Source: Achatina immaculata (lineage: Eukaryota; Mollusca; Gastropoda; Stylommatophora; Achatinidae). From it: a stretch of 64,000 bases of DNA. The position numbers were made by a program, and so were the translations under genes. The notes beneath the pieces are model-generated. The model ran no database searches and had not been told where the DNA came from. It worked only from the letters and a program-made list of their open reading frames with translations. The first letter of the stretch is position 1; each line of letters begins with the position of its first letter. The stretch covers positions 47,463,866-47,527,865 of the forward strand of contig CM019717.1 in NCBI GenBank assembly GCA_009760885.1, written 5' to 3'. This document shows, piece by piece, positions 45,148 to 56,940 of this stretch.

Positions 45148-46224
45148 TGTATCAGTATATCCCTACCGGGTGAGAGGTGGTTGCCCATCTAGTCCAGCGT
45201 TGGACTTTCTCACCGGAGAACCTCAGCGTGATTAGGATACGCATGTATCCCCGTCAGGTGAGAGATGGTTGCCTATCTAAACTGCCTGGTCCAGTGTCTC
45301 CGACTTCAGCGTTTTGTGGTCGTGGCCGCTACCTTTCCTTGTTGGGACCAGGAGGACGAATCCTCGCCACTAGTGAGTTTCACCCCTGGGTTAAGCCTGT
45401 TTAGGCGTTTCATCCCAATATGGGCGCCTTTAGGACGTGTTCGACCTCTAGAGAGAAGGTACCATGACATGAGTACTCATCAAGTTTCACCCCTGGGTTA
45501 AGCTGGTTTAGGCATATTTCACCAGTATGGGTGTATATCGGACGTGGTCGGCCTCTCGAGCAGAGATACCGTGGTATGAGTAGCTCTCGTCGCGAGACTA
45601 CTGGACATACCGATTAATCTTCACTTTATCCTTTCCATCACCTTTTCACGGCGGCGCCGCTCGGAAACCCTAATCGAATTTTCTTCACTGGCCGAGCGGA
45701 GTTTCACCCCATGCGCGGCAGACGAAGAATCTCGCTAGCAGTGTCTTAATTTAACCCCTGGGTTAAGCCGGTTCAGGCAATCCGCCCGGTATGGGTGCAC
45801 ATAGGACGTGGCCGACCTCCAGAGCAAAGGTGTCGTGACTTGAGCAGACCCGACCTCGAGACCACCGATTACTTCATTCAGTTCTTTTTTTTTCACCTTT
45901 TCCACGGTGACGCCGCGCGGCAACCCCATTCGCACTTTCTTCACTGGCCGGGAGGAGCCCCACTCCACGCACGGCAGCTGAAGAATCTCGCCAGCAGTGG
46001 GTTTTAAATCAGAGTTTTCCCTCTCTCAAATGAGCTACCAAACGTGACTTTCATCTACCCGAAACGTCTGGTTTTCAGGCGCCAGATACTCGCCTTCGCC
46101 CCTTCTCCTATCAGTTTGAGCAGTTCCGCCACGAGAAGGTCAGGAGCTGGACTTGACTATCAGAGGCTATTTGAGATGCACACCTTGGAGACATTTAATT
46201 GGAGCGGAGAGCTATAGCAGTCCT
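45148..46224. repeat. Repeat R, copy 2 (about 1.1 kb, unclassified)
   Basis: Colinear with 32110-33202. It contains CGGGTGAGAGGTGGTTGCCC, CAGTGTCTCCGACTTCAGCG, TTGTGGTCGTGGCCGCTACC, the GGTTAAGC(C/T)GGTTTAGGC subunits, CCCGAAACGTCTGGTTTTCA and the ending ACTTGACTATCAGAGGCTAT. Shared motifs differ by scattered substitutions and small indels; for example, copy 1 has an extra GGATGGAGCTTTTGTCC segment near 32366. It lies between two TATG microsatellite blocks. Confidence 0.9.
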
Positions 46225-46272
46225 TAGAACCATGTACATGTATGTATGTATGTATGTATGTATGTATGTATG
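46225..46272. repeat. TATG microsatellite, right of repeat R copy 2
   Basis: About 11 TATG units in the same strand phase type as the block left of repeat R. Confidence 0.95.
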
Positions 46273-46274
46273 TA

Positions 46275-47485
46275 TGTATGTATGCATGCAATTTTTTTTA
46301 TTATTTCAATGAAAGGTACAAATATGATTGAAAACTTCTTATGGCTTATCAACATAGTCTCCAGCACGCTCAGCCATGGTCTGCTACCCTCCACTGCTAG
46401 CCAGATTCCTCTAAAAAAATATTCTGACTGACTCTGTAGTCAACCATGTACGACTTCTTTAATTTCTTCATCCGTGCTGAACTTCTTACCTAGCGTATCC
46501 TGTGGGGTCCAATACATGATAACTACATGGTGCTAGGTAGGGTGAATTAGTAGGATGTGGATCACACTCCAAAAGCAGAACTGTAATTTTTTTGTAAGCT
46601 GTTGCACGTGCTGGGTGAGACTGCATGTTATCATTCTGTAACAGCACCCCACAACTCAGCAAACAGCGCCCTTTTTACCTGAATGCAGGTTTCAAGTGGC
46701 TCTCAAACAGACCACAGTGTACTTCACTGCTGATAGTGGTTCCTCTTGGCATGTAATGCTCCAGCACTAGGTCTTCGCGATCCCAAAAGAACATGAGCAT
46801 CAATTTTCCGACTGACGAAGTTGTACAGAACTTCTTTGGCTTCGGCGAGGAAGAATATCGACACTCTTTTCTGGCTTGCTTTGTCTCTGGATAGAAGAAA
46901 TGTATCCAACATTATATATATAAACCATTTCCTTTAGCTTCAAAACGTCGTATTTTTTCATAAACATCTTCATGCCGTTCTTTCAGTTCGGTGATGAGTT
47001 GTTTCAGTATCCATGTTGTTAGACTTCCCGGTACTGCAGCATTTGTGAATGATGTAGTGCACCAAGCGATAACTAATCATCAATTCTTCCTCCGGCTGCC
47101 TCATCGATTATTACTCCTCCCACCCCATCCCCACCTTGTTCCAGTATGATTCATTCCACGTCAGTGTTAGCGTCTGACCTATTCACAACTTGTGGCCAGT
47201 CAGAGCGAGATGCATCCACCAAATCTGACATTTCATTTTTTAAAACTTTCCTGTGCCACTCCTATATCTGCCGAAGCGACACGCACCTGTCCCTACACTT
47301 CCCCTTCATTCTGCGGTGATTACCTGCAATTTTTTCACCTTCACCGTCCAAGAAACGAATACCTGGGCTCTGTTCTTCTTTCATGTACGCTTCTAAGAGA
47401 TCGGACATCTTTGATCTGGTTTGCTGACGTGACATTTCCAGAATGGCCAAAGTGGCACACATACATGTAGAGAGGGATGGCATTA
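46275..47485 (-). pseudogene. Decayed mariner (Tc1/mariner) transposase
   Basis: On the minus strand, spread over three frames, the mariner order is visible from N- to C-terminus. EQSPGIRFLDGEGEKIA and GNHRRMKGKCRDRCVS lie at about 47290-47380. DASRSDWPQVVNRSDANTDV lies at 47150-47215, LITELKERHEDVYEKIRRFE at about 46950-47005, and PKPKKFCTTSSVGKLMLMFF at about 46800-46855. WDREDLVLEHYMPRG, at 46745-46790, holds the second catalytic aspartate. Then come VHCGLFESHLKPAFR, QNDNMQSHPARAT and ECDPHP (about 46530-46550), and KFSTDEEIKEVVHG at about 46445-46490. The length of about 1.2 kb fits a whole mariner. Many frameshifts and stops make it inactive. I could not define its terminal inverted repeats. 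Confidence 0.85.
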
Positions 47486-47588
47486 CATATCTAAATTACA
47501 ACGGTCTGTTCCTTGAACTTGATTTAGATGTTCTAGAGCAAAACAAAGATGCTCCTATGCGTGTGTCTGTAAGTGGGCGATAGCGTGG

Positions 47589-47629
<41 letters not shown>

Positions 47630-48372
47630 CTGTCTACAACCAAATGACTATGAAAACTACAGTACAAACTGCACTTGAACATTTACAGCAAATTACAAGT
47701 CTCATATCACGTTTGTTTTTAAACAAGAAACTAGGTTTTGGCAGCGATGTATCAGAGAGCAACAGCTACAACATGTATCATCAGAAATAACGCTACTACG
47801 ACCAGAACCTATTGTTTTTAATTAGGAAGTGGAAATGATTGTAGTAATAGAGTTTTACAATTGTTATCGGCGGCTTTTACGACGCTTAATTACGCTTTAC
47901 AGTAGTTAATTGCGTTTTTGCGCTTGTGGCAGGGAAAGTGCTTAACTGGCCCTTGGCGGAAGGTTAATGGCTGGAGGATCGCTGTCTGCTTCCTGGAGAA
48001 TATGTGAACACACGCCTGGTTCTGTATCTTTACTTGGAGATAAGTTGGATCCCAGCAGCTGTTCTGCCCGGACTCTACAAACAAAGCCTCGATACTCGTC
48101 CTTCTTAGTTTTTGAGAACAAGTGCACGACGTATTGTATAACTATAGCCAATCTTCGTAGTCATCGGTCTGTGAGAATTCATAATTTTCCAGCCTACAAA
48201 CCTGAGATCCCATCTTCTATCAGAGGTCACTTTAGTACGTTGATGCCCTCTTTTTTGTGACACAAGTTTTTCAATGAGGTTTCTTCAGATTCCTTTGTTG
48301 CAGATCTATCAGCTCCAACTGTAGTTATTGACTTGCAAAAAATGTGCTGTTAATTTTCTTTGGTTATTTGTG
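47486..48372. other. No recognisable gene
   Basis: Contains a TA microsatellite at 47594-47626. Frames at 47890-48260 have no recognisable domain. Confidence 0.5.
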
Positions 48373-50596
48373 GGAGCAGATGTAGGAAGTGATCACAACC
48401 TTCTGGTAGCAAAAATAAAACTAAAATTAAGGAAAGCCAAAATCAGAGAACACAGAAAGATACATTTTGATACAAGCAAACTGATAGACCAGCAAACAAG
48501 AAATGAATTCTCAGTAGTACTTAAGAACCGCTTCAGTGTCCTACAAGACGAAGCAGAAATGTCCATATTAGAGTTCAATAAAACACTACAGGAAACAGCA
48601 AAAGAGGTGCTGGGATATCGGAAAAGGAGAAAAGAGGAATGGATAAGCGAGACCACATGGGAAAAGATAGAGCAAAGAAAAGAAATCAAGAAAAAATTAC
48701 TGAACACCAAATCACAACGGCTTAAAGAACGAGTTTTAAGTACTTATGCATAAAAAGACAAAGAAGTGAAGGAATCATGCCGTCAAGATAAACGTCAATA
48801 TTATGACAATTTAGCAGAAATAGCAGAGAAAGCAGCATATACAAATGACATGAAAACCATATATAAAATCACAAAGCAGATGACAGGTAACTTCAACACA
48901 AGATGTGAAAGTGCAGTAAGAACACAAAATGGACAACTGGTCAGTGGAGAAAGAGAAAAAATTGAAAGATGGAGGGAACACTTTAACACCCTACTAAACA
49001 GAACACACGCAGCACAAACAATAGACATACCTGAAGCAAAAACGGAACTAAACATCAATACAGGACCAATAACAATAAATGAAGTAAAGGAGGCGATAAA
49101 GAAGCTAAAATCAGACAGGGCACCAGGTGAAGATGAAGTGACTGCGGAGATGTTGAAAGCAGAAGAAACAGAAACACCAAAACAACTTTGCCGGATATTA
49201 CAACAAATTTGGGATTTAGAAAAAGCCCCAGAGGAGTGGAAAACTGGTCTTATAGTAAAACTACCAAAGAAGGGTGACCTCAGAGATTGCGGGAACTGGA
49301 GAGGCATTACCCTACTGCCTCTCACCAGTAAAGTATTTTGCAGAATAATCATCAACAGAATTGTACCAACACTTGAGGAAAAACTTCGGAAAGAGCAGGC
49401 AGGATTTAGGAAAGGAAGATCATGCATAGACCACATATTTGTACTTAGATAAATATTAGAACAGGCAAATGAGTGGCATAGCACAACATATGCATTATTC
49501 ATAGATTTTGAGAAAGCCTTTGACAGTGTCAACAGAGATGCACTGTGGAAAATCCTAAGATGGCATGGCCTCCCCCATAAAATAGTTAATGTAATCAAAG
49601 CCCTATATGAGGGTTTTCAGTGCAAAGTTATCTGTGGAGAACATACCTCCAGCAGCTTTAGGGTACAAACAGGAGTGAAACAGGGATGTGTACTATCACC
49701 AACATTATGTATCTTGTCAGTAGACTGGAGGCAAAGAAGGAGGCAACATCAGACAAACGCAGAGGATTACAATGGACCATTGACACAGTGCTGGAGGACC
49801 TTGACTTTGCGGACGACATTTGTCTATTATCAAGCAGTCACAAAGATATGCAAGATAAAATAAACAAGCTAACTCAGAATGCAAACAACATCGGACTAAA
49901 GATCAGCGTAGGAAAGACAAAGTTAATGAAGCAAAATGTGAACAACAGAAATGTACTCAGAGTAGATAACAAGTTAGTGGAGGAGGTCAACAAATTTGTA
50001 TACCTTGGCAGCAGAGTAGTAGAAAATGGAGACAGCACAGAGGACATCAACAGCAGACTTACTAGAGCAAACCAGGCTTTTGCAATGCTGCAGAATATAT
50101 GGAAATAAAAAAACTAAGCATAAATATGAAAATCAGGATATTTAAGAGTAATGTTCTAAGTGTACTACTCTATGGAAGCGAATGCTGGAAAATCACCAAA
50201 ACCATAGAAAACAAGTTGAATTCTTTCCAGACTAAATGTTTACGAAGAATTAGAAAAATATTTTGGCCAAACACTATAAGAAATAACATCTTATTAGCAG
50301 AAATGCAAATGAAACCACTGACAACAATTATTGAGGAAAGACGCTGGCAATGGTTGGGACATGTGCTCCGAATGACTGACAACTCACTACCAAAAATAGC
50401 ACTAAGATGGACACCACAGGGGAGTAGAAGTAAGGGTAGACCAAAAGAGACATGGAGAAGAACAACAGAAAGGATGTTGAGCAATAGAGGGCTCACCTGG
50501 GCAAGAGCAGAAAAAAAGGCGAAGGACAGGCATTTGTGGAAAACCCTTGCGGAAGCCCCATGTGCCCTGGGCACTTAAGGTTCAGAGAGAGAGAGA
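48373..50596 (+). mobile_element. RTE-like LINE (family A), 5'-truncated 2.2-kb copy
   Basis: Starts inside the end of the endonuclease domain (ADVGSDHNLLVAKIKLKLRK) and is colinear with 62413 onward. The polymerase blocks are SDRAPGEDEVTAEMLK, KLPKKGDLRDCGNWRGITLL, KEQAGFRKGRSCIDHIF, LFIDFEKAFDSVNRDALW (first catalytic aspartate), TGVKQGCVLSPTL and DFADDICLLSS (FADD motif). After these come GLKISVGKTKLM, FVYLGSRVVENGDSTEDINS, NVLSVLLYGSECWK and RRWQWLGHVLRM. The frame ends in HLWKTLAEAPCALGT and a stop, then an AG tail. Breaks: stops at 48751-48753 and 49450-49452, a frameshift near 49740 (also in the 63.8-kb copy) and a one-base loss near 50105. Confidence 0.93.
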
Positions 50597-50794
50597 TTTG
50601 TTTCGTAAGTGATGAATGATCTGGTTGCGGTTTTTTGGAGGTTCTCTGAGTTTTAAATTAACGTAAGTTTTACTTTGTGCTCTAATCTATAAAGTGTCTA
50701 TTATAAGTTGGCTATATTTTGAGTTAAACCAAACACACAGCGTCCCTTTTAAAAGTTGTTTTTAGCTACACGCAGAACACGGATAACTTAGTTT
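50597..50794. other. Short unassigned spacer
   Basis: Unique sequence between two LINEs of opposite orientation. Confidence 0.5.
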
Positions 50795-52210
50795 CATTAA
50801 TTTATTTGCATGTCCCTTGTGGAACTTTGCCTCCCTAACAGCACTCCTGTAGGTCTTTCGGTTGTGAGCAAGATGGTCTGCTGTTGATGCATCCATTTGC
50901 AGATCATAAACGATGTCTTGCAGCCATCTTCGCCTTGGTCTTCCTCTCTTTCTTTTTTCCCATTATGGATCCTTCCAAGACGGTTTTCTCTAGATTATCA
51001 TGACGTTTAGTGTGTCCAAAATATTTAAGTTTTCTCTCTTTAATTCTCTTTACTAGCCAGCCTTCTTCAATAGTAAGTTCTTGTAGTATGGATATATTGT
51101 TCTTTTTTGTGTCCATGATATTTGAAGAACTCTTCTGTAGCATTTACATTCAAAGTCATTTATGTGTTTCTCAGTTGTTTTGTTAACTGTCCAGGTCTCA
51201 CAGGCATATGTAGCAATGGGAAAGATACATGCCCTTAAAAATCTTATTTTTGTAGCTCTGTCTGTTCCTCTCCACAGATTCTTTCATTGTTTTACTTTAT
51301 GAAGAGCGATAGATGTCTTCCTTTTAATTTCTCTCATTGTATCTCCATTATTAGTTAGTAGTGATCCAAGATATTCAAAACTCTCCACTTCTTTCAGTTT
51401 TTCCTCATTGATACATATATCAGCTGCTTTGTTTGTTTTTTCAGATGTCATCAGTTTAGTTTTCTTCGCATTAAGATAGAGGTTTTGCTCTTCGCTGTTC
51501 TTACAGACTGACATAATTAGTTTTTCCATTCCTTTTTGTATTGTGGACAGTAATACTGTGTCATCAGCATATCTAATCTCTGGTATTTCATAACCTCCAA
51601 TTGTTATGGCATCGTAATATTCATTGTCTACATCTTCTTTAACATTCCTCATTATATTTTCAGTATACAAGTTAAATAAATAGGGTGACAATATGCACCC
51701 CTGACGGACCCCTTGTTTTATGTCAAACCAAGTTGTTGTTTCACCATTTATTCTTACTGCTGCTTGTTGGTCTAGATAAAGCATTGATGTTAATTGTATC
51801 AAATGTGTTGGAAATCCCATTTTTTCCATTATTTCAAAAAGTTTCTGGTGTTGTACACAATCAAATGCCTTTGAGTAGTCTATAAAGGATAAATATAGAT
51901 TCACATTAAACTCTCTGCATTTCTCTATTATTAATCTTATATTGAATATATGATCTCTTGATCCTCTTCCTTGCCTGAAACAAGCTTGGACCATATTGAT
52001 TTCTTCTATTTTCTTACGAAGTCTACCCATTATGATTTTTAACAGAATTTTACTGGCATGACTAATCATTGCAACAGTTCTGTAGTTTGTGCATAATTTC
52101 AGGTTACCCTTTTTTGGCAGTGGTATGAATATAGTTCTATCTATTCTTTTGGCCAAATACCTGAATGCCAACAATAACTTAGTTAGGATATGTAAAAACC
52201 GCAACATCAA
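50795..52210 (-). mobile_element. RTE/BovB-like LINE (family C), polymerase and C-terminus
   Basis: The longest copy of family C. The minus strand encodes TIFIPLPKKGNLKLCTNYRT, LKIIMGRLRKKIEEINMVQA, FRQGRGSRDHIFNIRLII, YLSFIDYSKAFDCVQHQKLF (first catalytic aspartate), FDIKQGVRQGCILSPYLFNL and IRYADDTVLLS (YADD), then LYLNAKKTKLM and VESFEYLGSLLTNNGDTMRE. After a stop near 51284 it continues with KLKYFGHTKRHDNLEKTVLE and the FRKGHA tail at the 3' end. The order and blocks such as KLKYFGH...LEKT are those of BovB-type RTE elements. The endonuclease is absent and the element is broken by stops. Confidence 0.92.
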
Positions 52211-52255
52211 AATCAGGCTGGAAAAAAAAAAAAAACAGAAGTTGTGACTGTTGTC

Positions 52256-52860
52256 TGAGAAGAAATCACATGAAAGATAATTATATGCAGTCAGACTTTT
52301 GAAAGAAGTTAAGTATTTTAAATATCTAGAAAGTACAATATCGTCCTCTGGGGAAATCGAAGTTGAGCATAGATGCAGCAAAGCAAATCAGGCCATTGGG
52401 AAATATTTCACCTTTATTAATACACAAATACATCGTAGCTGAAACAGAAAGAGCGCTATACAACACAAAATTTCCTACGTTGTTAGTGTCAAACATGGAA
52501 ACTAACAGCTAAAAATGAAAGGAAAATCATCACGACAGAAACGAAATGTTCAAGGAAAATACTAAATGTGACAGAGAAGAGACTAAACCAGAAATGCCGC
52601 CATTGAGACAAAGGTCGGAGTAACACCAGTTCTACGGTACACCCAGACACAACAAGTCAAATGGTTTGGGCACATCATACATAATTACTGTCAGACAGTT
52701 TACCATAGAAAACATTCACGCTAAGAATTGTAGAAAACAGAGGGAAATGCCTCCCACACAATGGCTGGAGAACAGAAATTACATAATCATTAAATATGCT
52801 ATTATTTGAAGGAAATCATCTAATCCTATCAGGACGTTTATATGTGTCCTCAAACTGAAA
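52256..52860 (+). mobile_element. Degenerate LINE C-terminal region (family D)
   Basis: The plus strand encodes LLKEVKYFKYLESTISSSGE followed by IEVEHRCSKANQAIGKYF, then decayed sequence, then TPVLRYTQTQQVKWFGHIIH and a further 100 bp. The YL-x-S-x-I-x-x-x-G block and the KWFGH block mark the region after the polymerase domain. Many stops. It abuts, head to head, the family C element on the other strand. Confidence 0.7.
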
Positions 52861-53309
52861 GGTATATGATGAAAGAGACAAGACAGAAAAGATGTTCTTT
52901 CCCATTGACTCTAGATACTTTGTCATGTACTAGATCCAGGCCTGAGAAGTTCCGGTCTGAGATAGCACAGATGTTAGGAAACAAGCAGTAGAGAGGCCAT
53001 CCTGGACATCTACGTGTATAAGAAGTGATGCATGACTATCTCAGAAGAGGAGAACAAGCTACAAGCCTGACACTCCCAGTGTGGGGAGCCACCTGTGCAG
53101 CAAAGCTTAGAATTTAAATTCTCACCATGTGTCACCCTGACGCAGGAAAAATGGCGCGAGAACTGTGGCTGCAGGAATGTGTTGCTTGTGAAAACCCGCA
53201 GAAAGTCCGCATGCCAGTACCTCTCTGTGACAATCTGTATGGAGACATGGGCGATCTCGCGAGTACCTTTGTTTTTATTTAAAATATAAATCTTTGTGTC
53301 TGAAGATGT
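52861..53309. other. No recognisable gene
   Basis: Unassigned sequence with no supported frame. Confidence 0.5.

Positions 53310-53311
<2 letters not shown>

Positions 53312-53377
<66 letters not shown>
53312..53377. repeat. GA microsatellite
   Basis: About 33 GA units with two AA interruptions. Confidence 0.95.
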
Positions 53378-54034
53378 TATTTGGGTAGGGGGAAGGGAGC
53401 AGAGAAGAAGAAGAAGATATTCAGGACCAAAGTTAGACAATGTCATGTTTTACCTGAGGCAGTGTTCCTGAAAACGTGTTTCTGTGACATCACAATGTTA
53501 TGCTTCTCGGCCGTTTCCCCGTGGCGGACTGAGAGAACTTGCTCCTTACATACCCTCTAGAAAGTGGGGAAAGCCACAGTAGCCTACTCCCCATTCAATT
53601 TGAAGCTTTTGTTCCAAGATCTTCATCTCAACACCAGACCCCCAAGATTTTTAAGTTCAGAGATACATGGAGACCCTTCAAGAGCAAAACTGGGTCCAGA
53701 TGTGTGTCTCTATGTGGTGCCAATCCTGGTATATCTCACCGTTGAAAACAAACAAACAAACAAACAAACGAACACACACACAGTGTAACTGTGATTTCTC
53801 TCTGGTGCTGTATGTAGCCCCAAAAGATGTTATCACATTTAGTGCACACGCTTTACTTTGACGAGATTTCTAAAAGTGCAGGGCCTGTTTTTTTTTATGC
53901 ATATTTGTAGGGGGAAGCACTCAACAGCTTTTTATAAGAGCTTTCTATATTCGGATATCCAATGACCAGAACAGGAAGCTTTATGTAGGAATCATACTCT
54001 CCTAAACGTGCTAACGCACATGATTCTGTGTGAA
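53378..54034. other. No recognisable gene
   Basis: Includes a short GAA tract (53405-53416) and AAAC units (53746-53770). Overlapping short frames have no recognisable domain. Confidence 0.5.
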
Positions 54035-54037
54035 ATA

Positions 54038-54040
<3 letters not shown>

Positions 54041-54090
<50 letters not shown>

Positions 54091-54105
54091 AAGAGAGAGA
54101 GAAAC
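54041..54105. repeat. TA then GA microsatellite
   Basis: About 18 TA units followed by GA units. Confidence 0.95.
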
Positions 54106-54549
54106 CAGTTAATTACAAGATCAAGGAGCCATCAAAACATAACTGACTGGTAAGACATAATGGGGGAAGAGGAAGTTCTCAGACCCAATGAGAGAGAGAG
54201 AGAGAGGTCAACAACCCACAGCTGGCTGCTCGTGTCTGGATTGGGCGAATATTAATCGACCAAGACCCTCTTATACCTACCAGTGACGCAACTGGATAGA
54301 AAAGAGTGGTCTGATAGATTGATGGTCGCAACGAGAAGGCGAACCCGAGACTAAAAATGTACCGCGTTGAAGTCGGATGTACTGGGCCATATAACGGCGA
54401 CACAGAGAAAAACAACATCCTTTTGTAGGCGAACCATGAAGAAGAAGAAGAAGAAGACCGGGAAATTATTTTGGAATTGTAACTCGAAAGTGGCAGAAAA
54501 AGTGGCAGACAAAGTGGAGTCAGAAATCTGAGTCTCAGATGATGTAACA

Positions 54550-54905
54550 TGCACTTAATTATATGTTAACTGTAAAATGTGGTTATTTATGTGTTAACTG
54601 TAACATATGATTATTTATGTGTTAACTGTAACATATGATTATTTATTTGTTAAATATAACATGTGATTATTTATATCTCAACTAAAACATATGATTATTT
54701 ATGTGTTAACTATAACATGTGATTATTTATATCTCAACTAAAACATATGATTATTTATGTGTTAACTATAACATGTGATTATTTATGTGTTAACTGCAAC
54801 ACATGATTATTTATGTGTTAACTATAACATATGATTATTTATGTGTTAACAACTATAACATATGATTATTTATGTGTTACCTATAATATATGATTATTTA
54901 TGTGT
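54550..54905. repeat. 28-bp minisatellite, about 12 copies
   Basis: Unit ATGATTATTTATGTGTTAAC followed by TGTAACAT. Near 54670-54770 a two-unit block with ATATCTCAACTAAAACAT alternates with the standard unit and is repeated. Confidence 0.95.
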
Positions 54906-54932
54906 TTACATGAAAGATGGAGTGAGAAAGGG

Positions 54933-54937
54933 ACAGA

Positions 54938-54978
<41 letters not shown>
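54933..54978. repeat. GA microsatellite
   Basis: GA units with two GACA interruptions, directly after the minisatellite. Confidence 0.95.
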
Positions 54979-55084
54979 CTGTGTATTTATATGGTTGGTG
55001 TCAGTTGCTGTGTAACTGCCATCGTTTTCCCATTGTTTCAGCCCGTGTTATCAACTTCTTGTTGAAACTGTTGCTTCCTAATTA

Positions 55085-55427
55085 TCACTGTTTTACTTGC
55101 ACTTGTACTTGCACGAATTCCCTGTAATTGAGAGCCGGTGCTCTTTGCAGACGATGCTGTAGAGGTGTTGAGGTACAGCATCGTATCGACGTGGGACCGG
55201 GTTATGGCAGCTACTTTTTCAGTCCCGGAGTACAGCTAAAAAGCAGGGGGGTGTGCAATGCTTCTTTAGCAGACTCCACCACCATGGGGACTGTGGTGAT
55301 CCCTGCCCCATTAGCCAGGCTAGGCCTGTTACTGGAGATACCACGGAGAGATGAGACAGGGTCTTGGTCAGTTATGGGTCGCCGATTGCCTCACCAGACA
55401 GGTGTCTTTACCCCCTTCACTGTTTTA
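55085..55427 (+). mobile_element. SINE S copy with perfect 11-bp target-site duplications
   Basis: Element 55096-55416 (321 bp), flanked by TCACTGTTTTA at 55085-55095 and 55417-55427. It starts CTTGCACTTGTACTTGCACG and continues CTCTTTGCAGACGATGCTGT, ACAGCATCGTATCGACGTGG, CGGGTTATGGCAGCTACTTT, GTGCAATGCTTCTTTAGCAG, ACTCCACCACCATGGGGACT, TTAGCCAGGCTAGGCCTGTT and GAGACAGGGTCTTGGTCAGT, ending TTTACCCCCT. Best-preserved copy in the window. It shares its headless 5' end with the 8.76-kb copy. Confidence 0.92.
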
Positions 55428-55763
55428 ATCAAGGTGTTTAATCCTCTTTCTCTAAATCCTACCCGCCACAAAACATTCACACTTATACTAATGTAATTTA
55501 GTCCATGTCGTCTTTCAAGCAGTGCCGCAGCACAGTGGTGTGCTACGAGAGGACTAGAGGTATACCGCCAAATGTTTAGGGTGAGAAAAAAATGTTGACC
55601 ACAGAATACTTTTTGTCATTTTTATGATGAATAGCCACATGATATAGAACCCACGGTAGTTTACCTATTAGTCACAGTCCAGTCGCGAACTGAAATAGCC
55701 AAAGATATCTGTGCTTCCAAGCGTGCTTACATTTCACATTGAAAACTATACACCTCTCTCTCT

Positions 55764-55798
<35 letters not shown>

Positions 55799-56583
55799 GC
55801 TAAAGATATATAGTTAACTGCACGAGAGTCCAGCATTAAAAAAACAGATTGCTGCGACGGGAATTTGCATTATGAAGTGTGTCTTAGACTAACAAAGTTT
55901 GATATCCACTGATATAATCCCATTCTTGGAGATTGTATTTTACACACTGTAAACCTTCAGTGGAAAAAAGTGCTATTTATACAAGAACTATATATTTTTT
56001 TGTACTCTATCCGTTAAAAATAAAGACGGATTCAAAAGCAACACAGCAAAGTACCCAGCCACAAAATATTTCATTTTCACAAAGAAAACAAACAACCAAA
56101 CCCCATGAAGTTGTCAGTGCACTTTAGTCCAGACGCTGCGCGCCTAGCATGAAGAATCGGAGAAGTTTGTTGCTAAAAAAAAATAAATAAGTCATTGCAT
56201 TTTAACGTGTACTTGTAAAATAAATGTTACTTCAAAGTTTATGACTTCTGTACGTCGTAAATTATCTGCACAGACCAAGATTTTGGTGACAGATGAAGAT
56301 CTCAGAAGTGTCTGAAAAAATGTGATATGGCTAGACCTGTGCTAGTAGAGTTTCAACAGTGCTACGGTAGAGAGAAGAATGCAAGCATCAAAACAATCGT
56401 ATTAGAGATGGTCAAGACCCCTCCATGCTGGCTCCTAGAAGCGGGCGATTAAGTTACTTCACCCTGACAGACAGGATGAACATGGACACGCGACCTGGGG
56501 TGTTGGGAGTTGGCCCAAGAACTTGCTTATTGAGTCCACTTCGAAAGCTAAAGAAAGCTATCCGTAGCCACCTCTTCGTATGA
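55428..56583. other. No recognisable gene
   Basis: Includes a CT microsatellite at 55755-55795. Otherwise AT-rich sequence without supported features. Confidence 0.5.
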
Positions 56584-56589
56584 TTCAGA

Positions 56590-56940
56590 AAAGTAAGAGA
56601 ACACAGTTTTGTAGGATTACACCTCGAAAAAATCGTAGACAAAGCACTTTAGTGAGACGTGAAAGAAAAAAAAAATTCACAAGAGAATTACCTGAGATTC
56701 GAACCACAGACTCCGGTAGGACGGGCAGCCGTATAGCCACGACAGAGCAGAGTACCAACGAACTACACAATCTCGCACCGAGTTTGTACGATGCTCTCTT
56801 GTGGCTAGACGGCTGCTTGTCCTACCAGAGTCCGTGTTCGAATCCCAGGTAATTCTCTTGTGATCTTTCTTTCCCACTAAAGTGCTTTGTCTACGATTTG
56901 TTATAATCCTACAAAACTGTGTTCTCTTTACCTTATGAAA
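56590..56940. repeat. Large imperfect palindrome with tRNA-like arms
   Basis: Left arm about 56590-56755, right arm about 56780-56940, as reverse complements. Paired blocks include AGAGAACACAGTTTTGTAGG, ATCGTAGACAAAGCACTTTA, CACAAGAGAATTACCTG and AGCCGT-TAGCCAC. Each arm carries a B-box-like sequence: GATTCGAACC at about 56697 on the left, and TGTTCGAATCCC at about 56837 on the right. The centre of about 25 bp is unpaired. The arms differ by substitutions and small indels, so this is not an assembly mirror. It may be two tRNA-derived SINEs inserted head to head, or a foldback element. Confidence 0.8.

Noticed and set aside
48801..49598. A 265-codon open frame on the minus strand, mirrored by an almost identical one at 62843-63640
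   Set aside because: Both lie antisense to the conserved reverse-transcriptase frame of LINE family A. Their similarity follows from the homology of the sense strands, and their composition (F/S/L-rich) fits an antisense shadow.
52211..52381. N-terminal part of the 365-codon frame covering the family C LINE
   Set aside because: This part runs antisense through a different, plus-strand LINE (family D) and is only read-through.
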